Source: Streptomyces sp. CB09001
GTDB lineage: Bacteria; Actinomycetota; Actinomycetes; Streptomycetales; Streptomycetaceae
NCBI RefSeq assembly: GCF_003369795.1
Contig: NZ_CP026730.1
Coordinates: forward strand, 62,001-126,000
Direction: 5' to 3'
Length of the DNA: 64,000 bases
The position numbers and the translations under genes were made by a program. Position 1 is the first letter of the stretch. Each line of letters starts with the position of its first letter. Positions 61,906-64,000 of this stretch are shown in pieces. The notes under the pieces are model-generated. The model did no database searches. It saw nothing but the letters and a program-made list of their open reading frames with translations, and had not been told where the DNA came from.

Positions 61906-61925
61906 ACTATACCCCTGGGTGGTAT
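61906..61925 (-). promoter_or_regulatory. Orphan promoter with CsoR-type dyad
   Basis: ATACCCCTGGGTGGTAT (61909-61925) has ATACC/GGTAT arms like the sites of CsoR/CstR-type repressors. A minus-strand TATAGT (61911-61906) overlaps it and would drive the truncated tautomerase. No csoR-like gene is in the window. Confidence 0.45.
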
Positions 61926-61994
61926 GAGGGGCGGGCTCTCGAACCGCAGCGGCAGTCCACCGTCGTGGCACCGGGAACCGCAGGAGCAGCACAT

Positions 61995-62110
61995 CGGCAG
62001 CGGATCAAGAAGGCCGGCCAGACCGACATCCCCGACGGGATGGTCGTCTACGGCCTGCGGCACTTCTTCGCATCCAACTGCCTCACCCACGGCATCCCGA
62101 TCACCGACGA
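61995..62110 (+). pseudogene. Tyrosine recombinase (integrase) C-terminal fragment
   Basis: The frame RIKKAGQTDIPDGMVVYG then LRHFFASNCLTHGIPITD contains the R-H-x-x-A-S box of phage-type integrases. About 38 codons only; the catalytic Tyr is missing. It ends where an IS5-like transposase start begins. Confidence 0.6.
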
Positions 62111-62115
62111 GCGCC

Positions 62116-62175
62116 TGGACCTGACCGATGAGCAATGGGCACGCCTGGCGCCCTGCCTTCCCCGCACTGCGGGGG
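62116..62175 (+). pseudogene. IS5-like transposase, N-terminal fragment
   Basis: DLTDEQWARLAPCLPRT is the N-terminus typical of IS5/IS4-group (DUF4096) transposases. It breaks off at the poly-G before the IS110-family element, so the element was probably disrupted by that insertion. Confidence 0.6.
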
Positions 62176-62179
62176 GGGT

Positions 62180-63720
62180 GCCTCTATGTCCTTCGTCAAG
62201 GCGCCCCTGTCGGGTTTGGGGTGATTCGGTCTTGCTGGGGTCATGCCGCGAGCTCGACGCCCGCGGGCATGCGGGATTCGTAGAAGGTGCCGTCTCGGAG
62301 CATGGCGAACAGGACGCTGATGCGTTGGCGGGCGAGGCGGAGGAGGGCCTGGGTGTGGGTTTTGCCGCGGGCTCGCTGGCGGTCGTAGTAGGTGCGGGAG
62401 GCGGGGTCGGCGTTCATGCAGGCGAAGGCGGACAGGAACATGGCGCGTTTGAGCTGGCGGTTGCCGCCTCGGGGCGCGTGTTCGCCGTGGATCGAGGTAC
62501 CGGACGACTTCGTGGTCGGGGCGAGTCCGGCGTAGGAGGCCAGGTGGGCGGCGGTGGGGAAGCTGGTGCCGTCGCCGACGGTGACCAGCAGGACGGCGGC
62601 GGTCCTGACGCCGACGCCGGGCATCGACGTCAGGACCGGGGAAAGAGGGTGGGCCTCCAGCAGGGCGTTGATCTGGGCTTCCAGGGCCCGGCGCTGTTCG
62701 TGGACAGCGGCGAGAGAGCTGGCCAGGGAGGGCACGACGATGTCGAGGGTGCCGGTTCCCGGGACCACGACGGTCTGCTCGTCCAGGGCGTCGAAGATGT
62801 CGTCGATCAGCCGCTGGGCCATGCGCGGGGCCTTGGGCCGGACGAGCTCGACGAGCCTGCGGCGTCCGGCTTTGCGCAGTGCGGCCGGAGAGCCGTAGCG
62901 CTCCAGCAGCCAAGTGACGGCCTGGTGGTCGAGGCGGGGGCCCAGGACGCGCTCCAGCGAGGGGTGGAACTGGGTGAGCAGGCCGCGTATCCGGTTGGAG
63001 GTGCGGGTGGCCTCGGCCGCGAGGTCCTGGTCGAAGCCGACGAGGACCGAGAGCTCGGCGGTGATCTCGTCGGTGAGCTCCAGGGAACGCAGGGTGTGCG
63101 CCATCGTGCGGGCCGCGTCCGCGATGACCGCTGCGTCCTTCGCGTCGGTCTTGGCCTCGCCGGGATACAGGTCGGCGATCCGCCGCATCGCCAGGCCGGG
63201 CAGGTAGGCGACCTTGCAGCCGGCGTCCCGGGCGACCGTGAGCGGGAGGGCGCCGATGGAAGCGGGCTGGTCCACGATCACCAGGACCGTGCCGAACTTC
63301 GCGGCCAGCTTGTCGAAGACGGCCCGCAGTCTCGGCTCGCTGTTGGGCAGCTGCTTGTCGAGGACCTTCTTCCCGGCCGGGGTGAGTCCGTGGCCGTGGT
63401 GAGCGGTCTTGCCGACGTCCAGGCCGAGGAACACGCCCACGTCTTCGGTGCCGAACATCGCGCCCTTTCAGGTGAGTTGCACGTGCCGGCCTCGGCAGTG
63501 GTGTCGTACGCGCGCATCCACGTTATGCAGACCTGCCGCCCGCGAGCTGTCCGGCATTGCGCCGGACCAGGCGGTGGCCGGACCTCTCATCAGCGTCTCC
63601 GACGGCACCTCCCGGGCCCGGTGACACCACCCCCCAGGTCATACCTTCGACAGGGGGACACAGTCATGCCGGGCCCGGAGGCCAGCGGCCCTCTTGCAGG
63701 ACCGCGGAAAACATAACGGG
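62180..63720 (-). mobile_element. IS110-family insertion sequence (approximate ends)
   Basis: The transposase gene is flanked by a short downstream segment (about 60 bp, left) and a long upstream non-coding segment (up to 290 bp, right). That asymmetry is typical of IS110-group elements, whose long end encodes the structured guide (bridge/seek) RNA. No inverted repeats are expected in this family. Left end inferred from the break in the IS5-like fragment; the right end is a guess. Confidence 0.6.
62241..63458 (-). CDS. IS110-family transposase
   Basis: 405 residues, apparently intact. The N-terminal RuvC-like DEDD domain has D14 (FLGLDVGKTAHHG), D63 (VIVDQP) and D105/D108 (TDAKDAAVIAD). The C-terminal Transposase_20 domain has LTSMPGVGVRTAAVLLVTVGDG and YAGLAPTTKSSGTSIHGE, followed by RGGNRQLKRAMFLSAFACM. 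It catalyses RNA-guided recombination of the circular element. The start at 63458 has AAAGGG upstream. Confidence 0.92.
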   Translation of the reverse strand: MFGTEDVGVFLGLDVGKTAHHGHGLTPAGKKVLDKQLPNSEPRLRAVFDKLAAKFGTVLVIVDQPASIGALPLTVARDAGCKVAYLPGLAMRRIADLYPGEAKTDAKDAAVIADAARTMAHTLRSLELTDEITAELSVLVGFDQDLAAEATRTSNRIRGLLTQFHPSLERVLGPRLDHQAVTWLLERYGSPAALRKAGRRRLVELVRPKAPRMAQRLIDDIFDALDEQTVVVPGTGTLDIVVPSLASSLAAVHEQRRALEAQINALLEAHPLSPVLTSMPGVGVRTAAVLLVTVGDGTSFPTAAHLASYAGLAPTTKSSGTSIHGEHAPRGGNRQLKRAMFLSAFACMNADPASRTYYDRQRARGKTHTQALLRLARQRISVLFAMLRDGTFYESRMPAGVELAA

Positions 63721-63748
63721 GACAGGACGTTGGTGACGGGGAGGCGGG
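63459..63748. other. Non-coding right flank of the IS110 element
   Basis: 290 bp with no convincing gene. Expected position of the IS110 guide RNA, upstream of the transposase. Possible hairpins include GGCGGTGGCC and GTCCGGCATTGCGCCGGAC near 63551-63569 (perfect GTCCGGC/GCCGGAC arms). Confidence 0.45.
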
Positions 63749-64000
63749 TCACACCTGCCGCCGGCTGGGATCAACGTGGACCTGATTGAACCCCTGGTCC
63801 AGCAGGGCTGGGCGGTCCGCGTTCCCGTCCGATCGGGCCCACTGGCTGGATACAGCGTCGAGCACAGCCGTGGCGGCGTTGGTGAGCAGATCCGCGGTGT
63901 ACGGGTCGAGGTCGGTCCCTGGCCGATCTTGGAGCGCGTCGCTGACTCGCCTGCGCCACTCGGTTCTGCGCTGGTGGAGTCGCCCAGCCAGTGCGGGCGT
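63749..64000 (-). CDS. TetR-family regulator, C-terminal part (runs off the window)
   Basis: Partial: 83 residues from the right edge to a TGA at 63751-63749. The translation (LAGRLHQRRTEWRRRVSDAL, then YTADLLTNAATAVLDAVSSQWARSDG and ALLDQGFNQV) is the ligand-domain end of an actinobacterial TetR regulator. The DNA-binding part lies outside the window. Confidence 0.65.
   Translation of the reverse strand, partial: TPALAGRLHQRRTEWRRRVSDALQDRPGTDLDPYTADLLTNAATAVLDAVSSQWARSDGNADRPALLDQGFNQVHVDPSRRQV

Overview
The window is high-GC actinobacterial DNA with strong third-position GC bias, many 4-bp ATGA/GTGA gene overlaps, GTG and TTG starts, and a typical Streptomyces gene repertoire: streptogrisin-type protease, TAT-exported PhoD, ECF41 sigma factor, LacI-controlled sugar operons and a RING protein of a family I recall being named after SCO0854. 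I read it as a Streptomyces chromosome, probably an arm-proximal catabolic and accessory region. No rRNA, tRNA or CRISPR array was seen.

Left part (1-17.5 kb). A sigma factor, a PIG-L deacetylase and an S33 peptidase precede a complete L-rhamnose system. On the minus strand lie a LacI regulator, the mutarotase rhaM and the ABC importer rhaS-rhaQ-rhaP-rhaT. Divergent from them on the plus strand are rhamnose isomerase, the fused rhamnulose-1-phosphate aldolase/dehydrogenase and rhamnulokinase, followed by lutABC. The fused enzyme is expected to turn lactaldehyde into L-lactate and LutABC to oxidise lactate to pyruvate, so the block would take rhamnose to dihydroxyacetone phosphate plus pyruvate. 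Two LacI-type palindromes sit in the divergent intergenic region.

Middle (17.5-41.5 kb). An ABC ATPase/FtsX pair, a cupin, a serine/threonine dehydratase with a DauR-like regulator, a methyltransferase, PhoD and a streptogrisin C-like protease come first. Next is a five-gene, tightly coupled minus-strand operon (30547-26727): a 62-residue peptide, three proteins of no recognised function (two of them paralogues) and a serine hydrolase. It has the architecture of a small peptide-modification cluster. Then follow an MscS channel, an MmpL/RND exporter with a MarR regulator (apparently leaderless), a photolyase, a DUF3140/DUF2945 stress-type operon, a thioesterase-fold protein, a VOC protein and a quinone oxidoreductase.

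Sugar locus 2 (41.5-50.6 kb). A fucose/arabinose-isomerase family enzyme and an FGGY kinase diverge from a cytoplasmic GH172 (DUF2961) glycosidase and a CUT1 ABC importer, with a dedicated LacI regulator. Three near-identical GAAAT..ATTTC-type operators lie before the kinase, before the GH172 gene and before the regulator. GH172 plus a fucose/D-arabinose-type isomerase plus a pentulokinase suggests use of D-arabinofuranosyl oligosaccharides such as mycobacterial-type arabinan fragments; this is inference.

Right part (50.6-64 kb). A KDG-kinase/KDPG-aldolase pair, an 868-residue fusion of a perfect RING finger with a C-terminal TerD-like domain, a GNAT enzyme, an azoreductase/DsbA pair with a divergent HxlR regulator, and then a scarred mobile region: an ABC-2-type permease fragment joined to a tautomerase 5' end, an integrase fragment, an IS5-like transposase start and an intact IS110-family transposase. 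A TetR-family gene runs off the right edge.
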